A stretch of DNA of 64,000 bases, taken from Pseudarthrobacter sp. IC2-21 (lineage in GTDB: Bacteria > Actinomycetota > Actinomycetes > Actinomycetales > Micrococcaceae). Positions 25,468 through 33,589 of this stretch are shown here, one piece after another. Every line of letters begins with the position of its first letter. Position 1 is the stretch's first letter. The notes under the pieces are model-generated. The model had not been told where the DNA came from and made no database searches. It worked only from the letters and a program-made list of their open reading frames with translations. The stretch covers positions 4,154,001 through 4,218,000 of the forward strand of contig NZ_CP139145.1 in NCBI RefSeq assembly GCF_034048115.1, read 5' to 3'. A program made the position numbers and the translations under genes.

Positions 25468-26058
25468 ATGGTATTTGCTCCTGACACCGAGGTTGCCCTG
25501 CGCACGGTGGTCAACCTGATCAACACGGCCGCAAACGGGCGCGAATCCCTGGCTACCGTGGCCGATCTGGACCACTTCCTTGACGTGGAGCGCTTCAGCG
25601 GATCCCGCACCCGTGACCACGCCGAAGTGGCGAGCGTTCGCGAACTGCGCAGCCGGCTGAGTGCGCTGTGGACGGCAGACGAGGACACGGCGGTGGCCGG
25701 GGTGAACCGGCTGCTGCGCGAGGCCAATGCACTCCCGCAACTGACAAAACACGACGGGTGGGACTGGCACCTGCACGCCACCACCCGGGAGGCACCGCTG
25801 GCCGACAGGATGGGGACCGAGGCCGCCATGGCCCTCGTGGACGTCATCCGAAGCAAGGAGATGGACCGCCTGCTTGTCTGCGCGGCGGACGACTGTGATG
25901 CCGTGGTGCTGGATTTGAGCCGAAACCGGTCCAAGCGATACTGCGACACCGGCAACTGCGCCAACCGGGCCCACGTTGCTGCCTATCGGGCGCGCCAGGC
26001 GACCGCCGAACGCGGGACCGCCGGACGCGGGACGGCCGGACGCGGGACGGTGGGCTAG
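25468..26058 (+). CDS. CGNR zinc-finger transcriptional regulator
   Basis: A 196-residue protein with an N-terminal helical ABATE domain (about 8-130) and a C-terminal treble-clef zinc finger with four cysteines: LVCAADDC, then RYCDTGNCANR. The family name motif CGNR reads CANR here. These proteins are predicted DNA-binding regulators, and the divergent EamA transporter is the probable target. The last 20 residues are a Gly/Arg/Thr repeat (GTAGR) encoded by a 15-bp tandem repeat and are probably disordered. AAGGAG precedes the ATG. Confidence 0.85.
   Translation: MVFAPDTEVALRTVVNLINTAANGRESLATVADLDHFLDVERFSGSRTRDHAEVASVRELRSRLSALWTADEDTAVAGVNRLLREANALPQLTKHDGWDWHLHATTREAPLADRMGTEAAMALVDVIRSKEMDRLLVCAADDCDAVVLDLSRNRSKRYCDTGNCANRAHVAAYRARQATAERGTAGRGTAGRGTVG
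26001..26054 (+). repeat. 15-bp tandem repeat in the CGNR gene tail
   Basis: Three 15-bp units (GACCGCCGAACGCGG and close variants) and a partial fourth end the CGNR coding sequence. They encode the GTAGR repeats. Slippage here would only lengthen or shorten the tail. Confidence 0.75.
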
Positions 26059-26068
26059 GACCGGCCGG

Positions 26069-26440
26069 CTAGGAGCGGCTGGTACCCGGGCCGTCGGCGT
26101 CGGGCGTTTCCGAAGGGCCGTCCGCGTGGCCCTGGCCGTTCCCGCCAAACCCGTGCGAGGGATTCTTGGCGGAGCTGAGGTTGACCCCGGAGCCCTTGCC
26201 CAGGTGCTCGGCGTTCTCCTTATAGCTCATGGAGAGCATGGCCGCTATGACCAGTGTGACGATGAACGCGATGCCCGCGCCGGTGAAGGCAAGATCGAAC
26301 CGGGGGGTCTTGGCGCTGCCGCCGGAGGCGAAGATCAACACCGAAACGAAGGCGAGGACGGCCCAGAACGCGGAGAACATCAGCGGCCCCTTCACCGAGG
26401 TCCGCAGCTTGCGCGGTTTGCCTGGTTGCTGGTCTGCCAC
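26069..26440 (-). CDS. small two-helix membrane protein, hypothetical
   Basis: A 123-residue protein starting at a GTG (26440) with an excellent ribosome-binding site, GGAGGAAA. Two hydrophobic segments are visible: GPLMFSAFWAVLAFVSVLIFA (about 18-38) and GAGIAFIVTLVIAAMLSMS (about 54-72). The C-terminal 45 residues are Gly/Asp/Pro-rich and polar. I recognise no domain. It is followed downstream (10 bp) by the convergent CGNR gene. Likely a conserved actinobacterial membrane protein of unknown role. Confidence 0.65.
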   Translation of the reverse strand: MADQQPGKPRKLRTSVKGPLMFSAFWAVLAFVSVLIFASGGSAKTPRFDLAFTGAGIAFIVTLVIAAMLSMSYKENAEHLGKGSGVNLSSAKNPSHGFGGNGQGHADGPSETPDADGPGTSRS

Positions 26441-26546
26441 GATATTTCCTCCTACAGCCGGGCCGAATCGGCCTGCTGGTTTTGAATGTTCCGGATTGTC
26501 CCGCCCCGCATTTTTTCTACGCTGGGTAGAACGGTCTTCTTCTAGT

Positions 26547-27137
26547 TTACGGCTTCCGGGCGGCGCTCCGGGCATCGTGCCTCAGGGTCAGCCCGGACAG
26601 GACCCACAACACACCGGAGATGATGGCCCCGCCGCCGGCAACACCGAGCAGGGCATGGGGTCCGAGGCTGATGAAGAAGGGCAGGGCCGCGGCAGTGCCG
26701 AGGCCTATGACGCCGGAGGCGATCCAGTCGCGGGCCAGCACATGCCGGGCCCGGCACCGGAGGCCGCAATACAACTCCGCCGCGCCGGCCAGGCCGAGGC
26801 CCAGGGCGGCGACCACGCCGAACACCCCGCTCCCGTGCAGCAGTACCAGCGCGGCGCCCGCCCCCGTCAGGACGGCGCCGGCTGCGGAGACGATCCTGCC
26901 GGGCATCCCGTTCCGCGCGTCGCCCGCCTTGGGGATACCCCAAAGCACCAGGAGTCCGGTGGCCAGCAGGTACAGACCGCCCGCCCAGCCCATGCCCTGG
27001 ATTGAGGGTGAAGGCCAGAAAATCGTCAGGGCACCGAAGGCGAGTGCTGCCAGGGCGCGGAGCAATACCGGCTTCCACAGGTCAGCCTGCTGGGCGGTGC
27101 CTGCGGCCGTGGCTGCAGGAGTCAGTGGTTGGTTCAC
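26547..27137 (-). CDS. DUF308/HdeD-like membrane protein
   Basis: A 196-residue protein with about six short hydrophobic helices arranged in pairs, like HdeD/DUF308 proteins (LRALAALAFGALTIFWPSPS at the start, then repeated AxLGLGLAG segments). HdeD is linked to acid resistance in enterobacteria, but the role in actinobacteria is unknown. It lies just downstream of the MATE gene in the same direction, 25 bp apart, so the two may be co-transcribed. Confidence 0.7.
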   Translation of the reverse strand: MNQPLTPAATAAGTAQQADLWKPVLLRALAALAFGALTIFWPSPSIQGMGWAGGLYLLATGLLVLWGIPKAGDARNGMPGRIVSAAGAVLTGAGAALVLLHGSGVFGVVAALGLGLAGAAELYCGLRCRARHVLARDWIASGVIGLGTAAALPFFISLGPHALLGVAGGGAIISGVLWVLSGLTLRHDARSAARKP

Positions 27138-27162
27138 CGGTCCAGTTTAGTGGGATCAGGTC

Positions 27163-28512
27163 CTATGGCGAACCCAGCACCATCCAGCGGTCCGATCGGG
27201 CACGGAGGCCAAGAGTCACGGCGCGGGCGGCCATGTAGCCGATGGCGAATGCGGCCCACAACCATGCGAGCCTTGCCGGTGAGGTCCCGCCGCCAGTGGC
27301 AACAGCCAGCAGGAGCGGGACATACGCGGCGAGGTTCACCAGCCCGGCCACGGCCAGGTACCGGGCGTCGCCGGCCCCGATCAGCACCCCGTCGAGGACA
27401 AAAACGTAGCCGGCGATGGGCTGGCCGGCCGCCAGGATCCATAAGGCGTACGTCAGGGCGGACTGGACGCCGGCGTCGGGGGTGAACAGCGCCCCCGCCC
27501 ACGGCGCGGCGACGGCGAGCAGCGCACCGGTGACAGCCCCGAACCCGATGCCCCAGCAGACCATCGTCCGCGTCAGCCGCCGGGCGCCTGCAGGGTTGGA
27601 CGCCCCCAACTCCTTGCCGATCAGGGCCTGCGCCGCGATGGCGAGGGCATCAAGGGCAAAGGCGAGGAACGAGAAAATGGTCATGGCCAGCTGGTGGGCC
27701 GCCAGGTTGACGGCCCCCTGTTCCGTGACCACCAAAACCGTGGCCAGGATGGCGATGCGCAGGCTGAGGGTGCGCAGCATCAACCAGGACCCCACGCGGG
27801 TCAGTGCCCGGATCCCGCGCCAGTCAGGCATCAGGCTGACGCCGTGCCTGGCCGCATTCCGCTGGACCATCACCAGGTAGACGGCAGCCATGGCCCACTG
27901 CGCCGCACTGGTGCCGATCGCCGAGCCGGCCACCGACAAGCCAAGGCCATAGACCAGCCACAGGTTCAGGACGATGTTGAGGGTAAAGCCGGCCGTGGCC
28001 ACGACCAGCGGGGTCCTGGTGTCCTGCAGCCCGCGCAGGACCCCTGTTCCGGCGAAAATCAGCAGCGTCGCCACCAGCCCGGGCATGGACCAGCGCAAGT
28101 AGTCCACGGCAAAGGTCCGGACGTGGCCGGCGGCGCCCATCAGGGTGAGCAATGGTTCGGCCGCCCAGAAGCCTGCCACCGCCAGGACCACGCCCAGCAG
28201 GAAAGCCAGCCAGACGCCGTCGCGCCCGGCGGCGAGGGCCTTGCCCAGCTGGCCGTGGCCCATTGCCCGGGCCACCGCAGGGGTGGTGGAGTAGGCGAGG
28301 AAGATCATCAGGCCGACGGCGGTGTGCAGCACCGCGGAGGCGAGCCCCACGCCAGCCAGCTGGGCAACACCGAGATGTCCCACAATGGCCGAATCCGCGA
28401 GCAGGAAGAGCGGTTCGGCAATCAGCGCGCCAAACGCCGGGACGGCCAGCCGGAGAATGTCCCGGGAAGGGCTGGCGGGGCGTACCGCAGCAGCGGAAGT
28501 TCGGTTCGGCAC
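27163..28512 (-). CDS. MATE-family efflux transporter (DinF-like)
   Basis: A 449-residue protein with twelve hydrophobic helices in two homologous halves. The N-terminal LAVPAFGALIAEPLFLLADSAIVGHLG and the mid-protein GVLRGLQDTRTPL match the DinF branch of the MATE family. These are cation-coupled multidrug or metabolite exporters. The GTG start at 28512 is used. No regulator is next to it; a DUF308 gene follows. Confidence 0.88.
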   Translation of the reverse strand: MPNRTSAAAVRPASPSRDILRLAVPAFGALIAEPLFLLADSAIVGHLGVAQLAGVGLASAVLHTAVGLMIFLAYSTTPAVARAMGHGQLGKALAAGRDGVWLAFLLGVVLAVAGFWAAEPLLTLMGAAGHVRTFAVDYLRWSMPGLVATLLIFAGTGVLRGLQDTRTPLVVATAGFTLNIVLNLWLVYGLGLSVAGSAIGTSAAQWAMAAVYLVMVQRNAARHGVSLMPDWRGIRALTRVGSWLMLRTLSLRIAILATVLVVTEQGAVNLAAHQLAMTIFSFLAFALDALAIAAQALIGKELGASNPAGARRLTRTMVCWGIGFGAVTGALLAVAAPWAGALFTPDAGVQSALTYALWILAAGQPIAGYVFVLDGVLIGAGDARYLAVAGLVNLAAYVPLLLAVATGGGTSPARLAWLWAAFAIGYMAARAVTLGLRARSDRWMVLGSP

Positions 28513-28637
28513 AGTGCCAGCTTAACCGGGGCGGCGACTGTTCTGGCCCGGCTTCCGTGACGCCCCGTGTCATGAGCTGGAACACAAAAGCCGGTAATTA
28601 GTTGACACTTCAACCAATCATCGGGGACACTCGAAAC

Positions 28638-29072
28638 ATGAACCAGTCACGCCTCACCACCTCCGCCCTGACCATTTTGCGCGTCGCCCTCGGCTTCCTC
28701 TTCGCTGCCCACGGCTGGCAGAAGTTCAACGAGTGGACCATCGCCGGCACCCAGGCTGCCTTCAGCCAGATGGGTGTTCCCGCAGCCGACCTGGCAGCAC
28801 CCCTCGTGGCCGTCCTCGAACTTGCCGGCGGCATCGCCCTCATCCTGGGCATCCTCACCCGCGTTGTGGGTGCCCTGCTGGCCCTGGACATGCTCGGTGC
28901 CCTCGTCCTGGTACACGCCGGCGCAGGCGTCTACGCCGACAAGGGCGGCTACGAACTCGTCCTCCTCCTGGGCGCAGCAGCCCTGGCCCTCGCCCTCACC
29001 GGCGCCGGCCGCATCTCCGTGGACCGGGCCCTGTTCGGCCGCATGAACAACAAGCTGGCGGTCCTCGCCTAA
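28638..29072 (+). CDS. DoxX-family membrane protein
   Basis: A 144-residue four-helix DoxX protein: LRVALGFLFAAHGWQKF with the family's HGWQK motif, then PLVAVLELAGGIALILGILTRV. DoxX-type proteins are implicated in redox and thiol-stress handling. ATG at 28638 is preferred to an upstream start because the family begins shortly before the first helix. A nested palindrome follows. Confidence 0.85.
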   Translation: MNQSRLTTSALTILRVALGFLFAAHGWQKFNEWTIAGTQAAFSQMGVPAADLAAPLVAVLELAGGIALILGILTRVVGALLALDMLGALVLVHAGAGVYADKGGYELVLLLGAAALALALTGAGRISVDRALFGRMNNKLAVLA

Positions 29073-29093
29073 GCACCCACCCCCGCCCCAAAA

Positions 29094-29194
29094 ACGCTCT
29101 CTCACTTAATGTGGGTTTTCCCGGGATGCTCTCTCACTTTCTTCAAGAAAGTGAGAGAGCATCCCGTCTTTAAGCGCATTAAGTGAGAGAGCGT
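29094..29194. repeat. nested palindromes built from four copies of a 12-bp core
   Basis: An outer inverted repeat of 18 bp (29094-29111 and 29177-29194) encloses an inner 21-bp inverted repeat (29123-29143 and 29145-29165) with one central base. All four arms contain GCTCTCTCACTT or its complement. It lies in the 238-bp gap between doxX and the thioesterase gene. It could be a terminator pair or a small non-autonomous palindromic element. Confidence 0.85.
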
Positions 29195-29310
29195 CCGGCC
29201 TGGCGTGGCGTGGGGGGGAGGGTCCGCGGAGCGTCTGCGGGGGGAGGGTCCGCGGGCGGCTCAGGCGTCATAAGTGCGGCGGACCGGGGGCACGCTCTAA
29301 GGTGGGCAGC

Positions 29311-30279
29311 ATGACTGAGACCGCGGCAAATTCCGTCACCCTGCGCTTCCTGGCGGCACCCACTGATGTGGGCCACAGCGGGTCAGTGGATGCCGGCACC
29401 GTCCTGGAATGGGTGGACAAGGCCGCCTATGCCGCCGCGGTGGGATGGGCCAAGTCCTACTGCGTCACCGCGTACGTGGGCAACATCCACTTCGCCGACC
29501 CGGTCAACAGCGGCGACATGGTGGAGGTGGAAGCGACCATCGTCTACACCGGCCGCTCCTCCATGCACATCCGGACCGTGGTTTCCTCCGGCGATCCCAA
29601 GGGCGGCCCTGCCACCATGCGGAGCCAGTGCATGGTGATCTTCGTGGCCGTGGGCGACGACGGCAAGCCCGTCCCCGTGAAGCACTTCGAGCCGGTCACC
29701 CCGGCTGAGATCCAAGAGCGCGATCACGCACTCGCCCGGATCAGGATCCGCGAACAGATCGTCGAAGCCATGAACGCCCAGGAATATACCGACGCCGGAA
29801 CGGCCGAACGTGTGACGCTGCGGTTCATGGCGGCCCCCACCGACGTGAACTGGGGAGGGAAGGTCCATGGCGGCATCGTCATGAAATGGATCGATGAAGC
29901 GGCCTACGTCTGCGCCTCGCGGTACTGCGGGATGGACACTGTGGCGGTCTTCTCCGGCGGCGTGCGCTTCTACCGGCCCCTCCTGATCGGACATGTCGTG
30001 GAGGTTGAGGCCCGGCTGGTCTACACAGGGACCAAAGGCATGCACATCGCCGTCCACGTGCGTTCGGGCGATCCGAAGGGCGGCGCACTGAACCTCACCA
30101 CGTACTGCCTCACCGTGATGGTGGCGCGCGACGCCGAGGGAAACTCGGTGCCCGTCCCGCCGTGGGTGCCGGTCACGGAAGAGGACAAACGCCTGCACGC
30201 CCATGCCCGCGAATTGCTGGAGATCCGCGGGAAAGCGCCCGGAAACCGGCTGCCCAACCACCTGCTGCAGCAGGGCTGA
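29311..30279 (+). CDS. double-hotdog acyl-CoA thioesterase
   Basis: A 322-residue protein made of two hotdog domains (about 8-130 and 167-295) of the acyl-CoA thioesterase/BACH type, which hydrolyses acyl-CoA to free acid. The two halves are similar: TLRFLAAPTDV at 10 and TLRFMAAPTDV at 169. The second has the active-site motif HGG (186-188) with D195; the first has DAG (27-29) with D36. Each half also repeats SGDPKGG. Start at ATG 29311; a GTG at 29302 is possible. It stands alone, converging on dnaB. Confidence 0.85.
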   Translation: MTETAANSVTLRFLAAPTDVGHSGSVDAGTVLEWVDKAAYAAAVGWAKSYCVTAYVGNIHFADPVNSGDMVEVEATIVYTGRSSMHIRTVVSSGDPKGGPATMRSQCMVIFVAVGDDGKPVPVKHFEPVTPAEIQERDHALARIRIREQIVEAMNAQEYTDAGTAERVTLRFMAAPTDVNWGGKVHGGIVMKWIDEAAYVCASRYCGMDTVAVFSGGVRFYRPLLIGHVVEVEARLVYTGTKGMHIAVHVRSGDPKGGALNLTTYCLTVMVARDAEGNSVPVPPWVPVTEEDKRLHAHARELLEIRGKAPGNRLPNHLLQQG

Positions 30280-30306
30280 ACCCCTGCCCGGTCCGGTGAC
30301 CGGACC

Positions 30307-31689
30307 CTAGAAGCCCCCGCCTCCGGCGTCGGCGGCCATGTTGGCAAAGCGCGAGTAGTGGCCCTGGAAGGCCACCACGATGTCCTTGGTGGGACCGTTA
30401 CGATGCTTGGCGATCAGGATGTCAGCCTCGCCGGCCCGCGGCGACTCCTTGTCATAGACGTCTTCGCGGTGCAGGAGGATCACCATGTCCGCGTCCTGCT
30501 CAATGGAGCCCGATTCGCGGAGGTCCGAGACCATGGGCCGCTTGTCCTGGCGCTGTTCGGAGCCACGGTTGAGCTGCGACAGGGCGATAACGGGCACCTG
30601 CAGTTCCTTGGCCAAGAGCTTGAGGGCACGGGAGAATTCCGAGACTTCCTGCTGGCGCGACTCAACTTTCTTGCCCGAGCTCATGAGCTGCAGGTAGTCA
30701 AGGATGACCAGCTTGAGGTCGTGCTGCTGCTTGAGCCGCCGGCATTTTGCCCTGATTTCCATCAGGGACATGTTGGGACTGTCGTCAATGAAGAGCGGGG
30801 CGTCGTTCATCCGGCCCATGGTGGTGGCGATCTTGGACCACTGCTCGTCCTTGATGGTGCCCTTGCGGAGGTCCTGGAGGCCGATGGTGGCCTCGGCGGA
30901 CAGGAGACGCATGGCGATCTCATTCCGGCCCATTTCGAGCGAGAACATGACCGTTGCCAGGTTGTTTTTGATGGCTGCGGACCGGGCGAAGTCCAGGGCG
31001 AACGTGGACTTACCCACGGCGGGGCGGGCGGCAATGACGATCATCTGGCCAGGGTGCAGGCCGTGGGTGAGCTCGTCCAGCTCGTAAAAGCCGGTGGGCA
31101 CCCCCGTCATTCCTTCGCCCCGGTGCCCGGAGGCCTCGATCTCGTCAACCGTGGATTCCATGACGTCCTTGAGGACAACATAGTCCTCGGCGGTGCGTCG
31201 CTCGGCGACGGCGTAGACCTCGGCCTGGGCCTGGTTGACCAGGTCCTCCACCTCGCCGTCGGAGCCGTAACCCAGCTGGACAATCTTGGTGCCGGCGTTG
31301 ACCAACCGGCGCAGGACGGCGCGTTCGGCCACAATCTCGGCGTAGTATCCGGCGTTGGCGGCCGTGGGTACGGTCTGAATGAGTTCGTGCAGGTAGGCCG
31401 GGCCGCCGATCCTGTTAATCTCGGCACGCTTGGTCAGTTCGTCCGAAACCGTCACGGCGTCGGCAGGCTCACCCCGGCCGTAGAGGTCAATGATCGCTTC
31501 ATAAATGGTCTCGTGCGCGGGCCGGTAGAAGTCCTGGCCGCGGAGGATCTCCACAACGTCAGCAATGGCGTCCTTGGAGAGCATCATGCCGCCCAGCACG
31601 GACTGTTCTGCCGGTATGTCCTGGGGAGGCTTCCGGCTCGTCTCCGACCCTCGGGTACCCTCGATTGAATCCAGGTGCGTTACTGACAA
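30307..31689 (-). CDS. dnaB: replicative DNA helicase DnaB
   Basis: A 460-residue hexameric helicase that unwinds DNA at the replication fork. It has an N-terminal primase-interaction domain (about 20-130; DIPAEQSVLGGMML) and a C-terminal RecA-like ATPase with Walker A ARPAVGKST, Walker B LVILDYLQLM, the SQLNRGSEQRQDKRP loop and arginine finger region. There is no intein, which many actinobacterial dnaB genes carry at this Walker A. It is separated from rplI by several unrelated genes. The upstream region is rich in DnaA boxes. Confidence 0.94.
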   Translation of the reverse strand: MSVTHLDSIEGTRGSETSRKPPQDIPAEQSVLGGMMLSKDAIADVVEILRGQDFYRPAHETIYEAIIDLYGRGEPADAVTVSDELTKRAEINRIGGPAYLHELIQTVPTAANAGYYAEIVAERAVLRRLVNAGTKIVQLGYGSDGEVEDLVNQAQAEVYAVAERRTAEDYVVLKDVMESTVDEIEASGHRGEGMTGVPTGFYELDELTHGLHPGQMIVIAARPAVGKSTFALDFARSAAIKNNLATVMFSLEMGRNEIAMRLLSAEATIGLQDLRKGTIKDEQWSKIATTMGRMNDAPLFIDDSPNMSLMEIRAKCRRLKQQHDLKLVILDYLQLMSSGKKVESRQQEVSEFSRALKLLAKELQVPVIALSQLNRGSEQRQDKRPMVSDLRESGSIEQDADMVILLHREDVYDKESPRAGEADILIAKHRNGPTKDIVVAFQGHYSRFANMAADAGGGGF

Positions 31690-32363
31690 AGCTGCCGTCC
31701 TCCATTGTGTGCCGCAGCAGGCGGCACGTAAGTCATCTTGTCCTGCGGAGCCGGGCTGTTAAACCTCAACAGCATGGCGTACCTTCAGGTGTATCAGCGG
31801 CCACTGACAAACGTGGACCGCGCCGCTCCACCGGCGAGTCAGCCCGCGGGCGCGCAGAAGTTATCCCCACAATCCACAGGTTATCCACAGAAGGTGCCGG
31901 CCCGGGAAAGGAACCCCTTGGCAGCGGTGCCACCGGCTGGCGGCGCGTTCTTTTCACTCCCCAACAACAGGTATCCCGCAACGGTAGCCGCCAGCGACCC
32001 AGCCTCCAAGCCCACCGTCCCCGCAGCCTGTGGATAACCTGTGCACTACAGGGCATAGCTTGTGCACAGTCTGTGCATGAACCTGTGGAAACAAAAAAAC
32101 TTTGCAGCCTTATACGCCTCTGACCTGAGGAAACACTTCCGGGTGGATGTGGACGAAAAAATTCTTTGGGGAAAGGCTAATCCACAGCCTGAGGTGCCGG
32201 CCGGTGGAAATCACGGCCTATTTGGGTGGTATCGGAGCTCGACGCCAGCCCGCACCGGTGAGGAAAATTACACAAGGCTCAGGTTTTGACCTTGGGGCGC
32301 AGGCGCTGTATGGAGCTTCAGGAATGTGCTGTGGATAACGGCCATCTGGCATAAGCTCTAAGC
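31690..32363. promoter_or_regulatory. dnaB upstream region with DnaA-box cluster
   Basis: This 674-bp gap has no convincing gene. It contains three perfect DnaA boxes: TTATCCACA at 31881-31889, and TGTGGATAA at 32029-32037 and 32330-32338. Near matches are TTATCCCCA (31861-31869), TTGTGCACA (32060-32068) and TAATCCACA (32178-32186). AT-rich patches lie at about 32088-32100 and 32154-32168. DnaA probably binds here, regulating dnaB or the divergent gene pair at 32364, or titrating DnaA. Without dnaA/dnaN it is not shown to be the chromosomal origin. Confidence 0.65.
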
Positions 32364-32828
32364 ATGGGCGACATACTGATGGTGTTACTGCCGGCCGGAA
32401 TCCTGGTGGCAGTCCTGTGGACGCTCACAACGGCCCTCAGGCCGCGCGATACCGGAATCTCGGAAGCCGAAAAGTACCAGCAGGACCTCGCCAGGCGCTC
32501 CGCCGCCCACTATGCGGAACAGGTGCGGCTGGCTACCGCCGTACGCGCCCGGCTGGAAGCGAATACCCGACCAAGCCAGAACGAACAGCAGCAGTCGCAG
32601 CAGGCGGACCACGCCCGTGCCGCACTGCAGGCCCGCACCGGGTCCGGTACCGGAGCCGGCACCGGAGCGCACGGCCATTTGCTCCCCGGTGGCCTGTTCG
32701 ATCCGCAGCTTGTTATGCAGCTCCAGACGATGGCCCGTGACGGGCACAAGCTCCAGGCCATCAAGCTTCTGCGCCAAACAACCCACACCGACCTGGCCAC
32801 CGCCAAGAAGTACGTAGATCGGCTTTAG
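32364..32828 (+). CDS. membrane-anchored protein with L7/L12 C-terminal-like domain (first of pair)
   Basis: A 154-residue protein. An N-terminal helix (MVLLPAGILVAVLWTLTTAL, about 6-25) anchors it. A charged, Gln-rich coiled stretch (35-90) and a Gly/Thr linker follow. The last 32 residues read DGHKLQAIKLLRQTTHTDLATAKKYVDRL, with the pattern of the ribosomal protein L7/L12 C-terminal fold (K..AIK..R..T...L..AK..V). It lacks the L12 N-terminal dimerisation domain, so it is not a ribosomal stalk protein. The next gene, 2 bp away, carries related segments. Function unknown. Confidence 0.7.
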   Translation: MGDILMVLLPAGILVAVLWTLTTALRPRDTGISEAEKYQQDLARRSAAHYAEQVRLATAVRARLEANTRPSQNEQQQSQQADHARAALQARTGSGTGAGTGAHGHLLPGGLFDPQLVMQLQTMARDGHKLQAIKLLRQTTHTDLATAKKYVDRL

Positions 32829-32830
32829 AA

Positions 32831-33403
32831 ATGGAATCGCTCGTGATCCCCGTTATTATCCTCGCGGTTGTGGCCGGCGGCGTCGCCTTGGCAGCCCGCG
32901 CAATCGGCAGGCGCCAGGCAGCCGCCAGGGAAGCCGCCACAGCACCCGCTCCGGATGCGTCCGAACTGGCCCGCGTGGCCGCCGCCAAGCTGAACGAGGA
33001 ACAGCACCGGACGCTGTATGCCCTCATCGCACAGGGTCAGGCCATGGCGGCCATCAAGTTCTACTACGAGGCCACAGGGGACGGCCTGAGGGCTTCGCGG
33101 GACGCCGTAGGAGCGCTGGCCGCCCACCCCCAGCCTTACCGCGGCCCGCAAGCGCAGGCCGAGGAAGACCTTGAGGCCGACGACGACACACCCCAGCGCT
33201 TCCCTTACCGCTACCGGGCCATCGCCAGCAAGGGCGACGTCACGCGCGAGGTCAGCAGCAACATGCTCAACGACGAAATCTACGGACGGATCCGGACGCT
33301 GGCGCGAAGCGGGGACATCGAGGGCGCGGCAACGGCGCTCACCAAACACTCCGATATCTCAATGAAGCAGGCCCGCGAGTTCATCGCCCTCCTCGACGAT
33401 TAG
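32831..33403 (+). CDS. membrane-anchored protein with two L7/L12-like segments (second of pair)
   Basis: A 190-residue protein starting 2 bp after the previous stop. An N-terminal helix (VIPVIILAVVAGGVALAARAI) is followed by two helical motifs: QGQAMAAIKFYYEATGDGL (about 67-85) and SGDIEGAATALTKHSDISMKQAREFIALLD near the C-terminus. Both resemble the L7/L12-type AIK...T..GL..A...V pattern, so the pair probably arose by duplication. A Glu/Asp-rich linker separates them. Likely partners of the upstream protein at the membrane; function unknown. Confidence 0.65.
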   Translation: MESLVIPVIILAVVAGGVALAARAIGRRQAAAREAATAPAPDASELARVAAAKLNEEQHRTLYALIAQGQAMAAIKFYYEATGDGLRASRDAVGALAAHPQPYRGPQAQAEEDLEADDDTPQRFPYRYRAIASKGDVTREVSSNMLNDEIYGRIRTLARSGDIEGAATALTKHSDISMKQAREFIALLDD

Positions 33404-33466
33404 ACGGAGGAGCCGCAATTCCCCGGACCCGCCCGCATTATTGGGCGCGACGTCGCCGGCGACCCG

Positions 33467-33552
33467 TTGCCCCGCGAGTTGCCGGCGGGGCGGTGCCGCG
33501 CCCCTTTGCCCCGCGGGTTGCCGGCGGGGCGGTGCCGCGCCGCGTTGCCCCG
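33467..33552. repeat. 39-bp tandem repeat, two copies plus a partial third
   Basis: A GC-rich 39-bp unit starting TTGCCCCGCGAGTTGCCGG repeats at 33467 and 33506 with few changes, and a third copy begins at 33545. Each unit folds as a hairpin (CCCCGC/GCGGGG type). It lies in the 186-bp gap between two convergent genes and probably terminates transcription or is a simple minisatellite. Confidence 0.75.
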
Positions 33553-33589
33553 ATTGGCTGCCCTCATGCCGGACGAGGCGGAACAGGTG

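Noticed and set aside
24422-25519. Forward frame of 365 codons over the EamA transporter
   Set aside because: Highly polar Gln/Gly/Arg composition typical of an antisense shadow of a membrane protein gene.
30358-31668. Forward frame of 436 codons opposite dnaB
   Set aside because: The reverse strand encodes a complete DnaB with Walker motifs; the forward frame has no recognisable domain.
31690-32363. Calling the DnaA-box cluster the chromosomal origin
   Set aside because: dnaA and dnaN are not here, box density is moderate, and dnaB promoters can also carry such boxes.
33467-33552. CRISPR array
   Set aside because: Units are directly adjacent without unique spacers; it is a plain tandem repeat.
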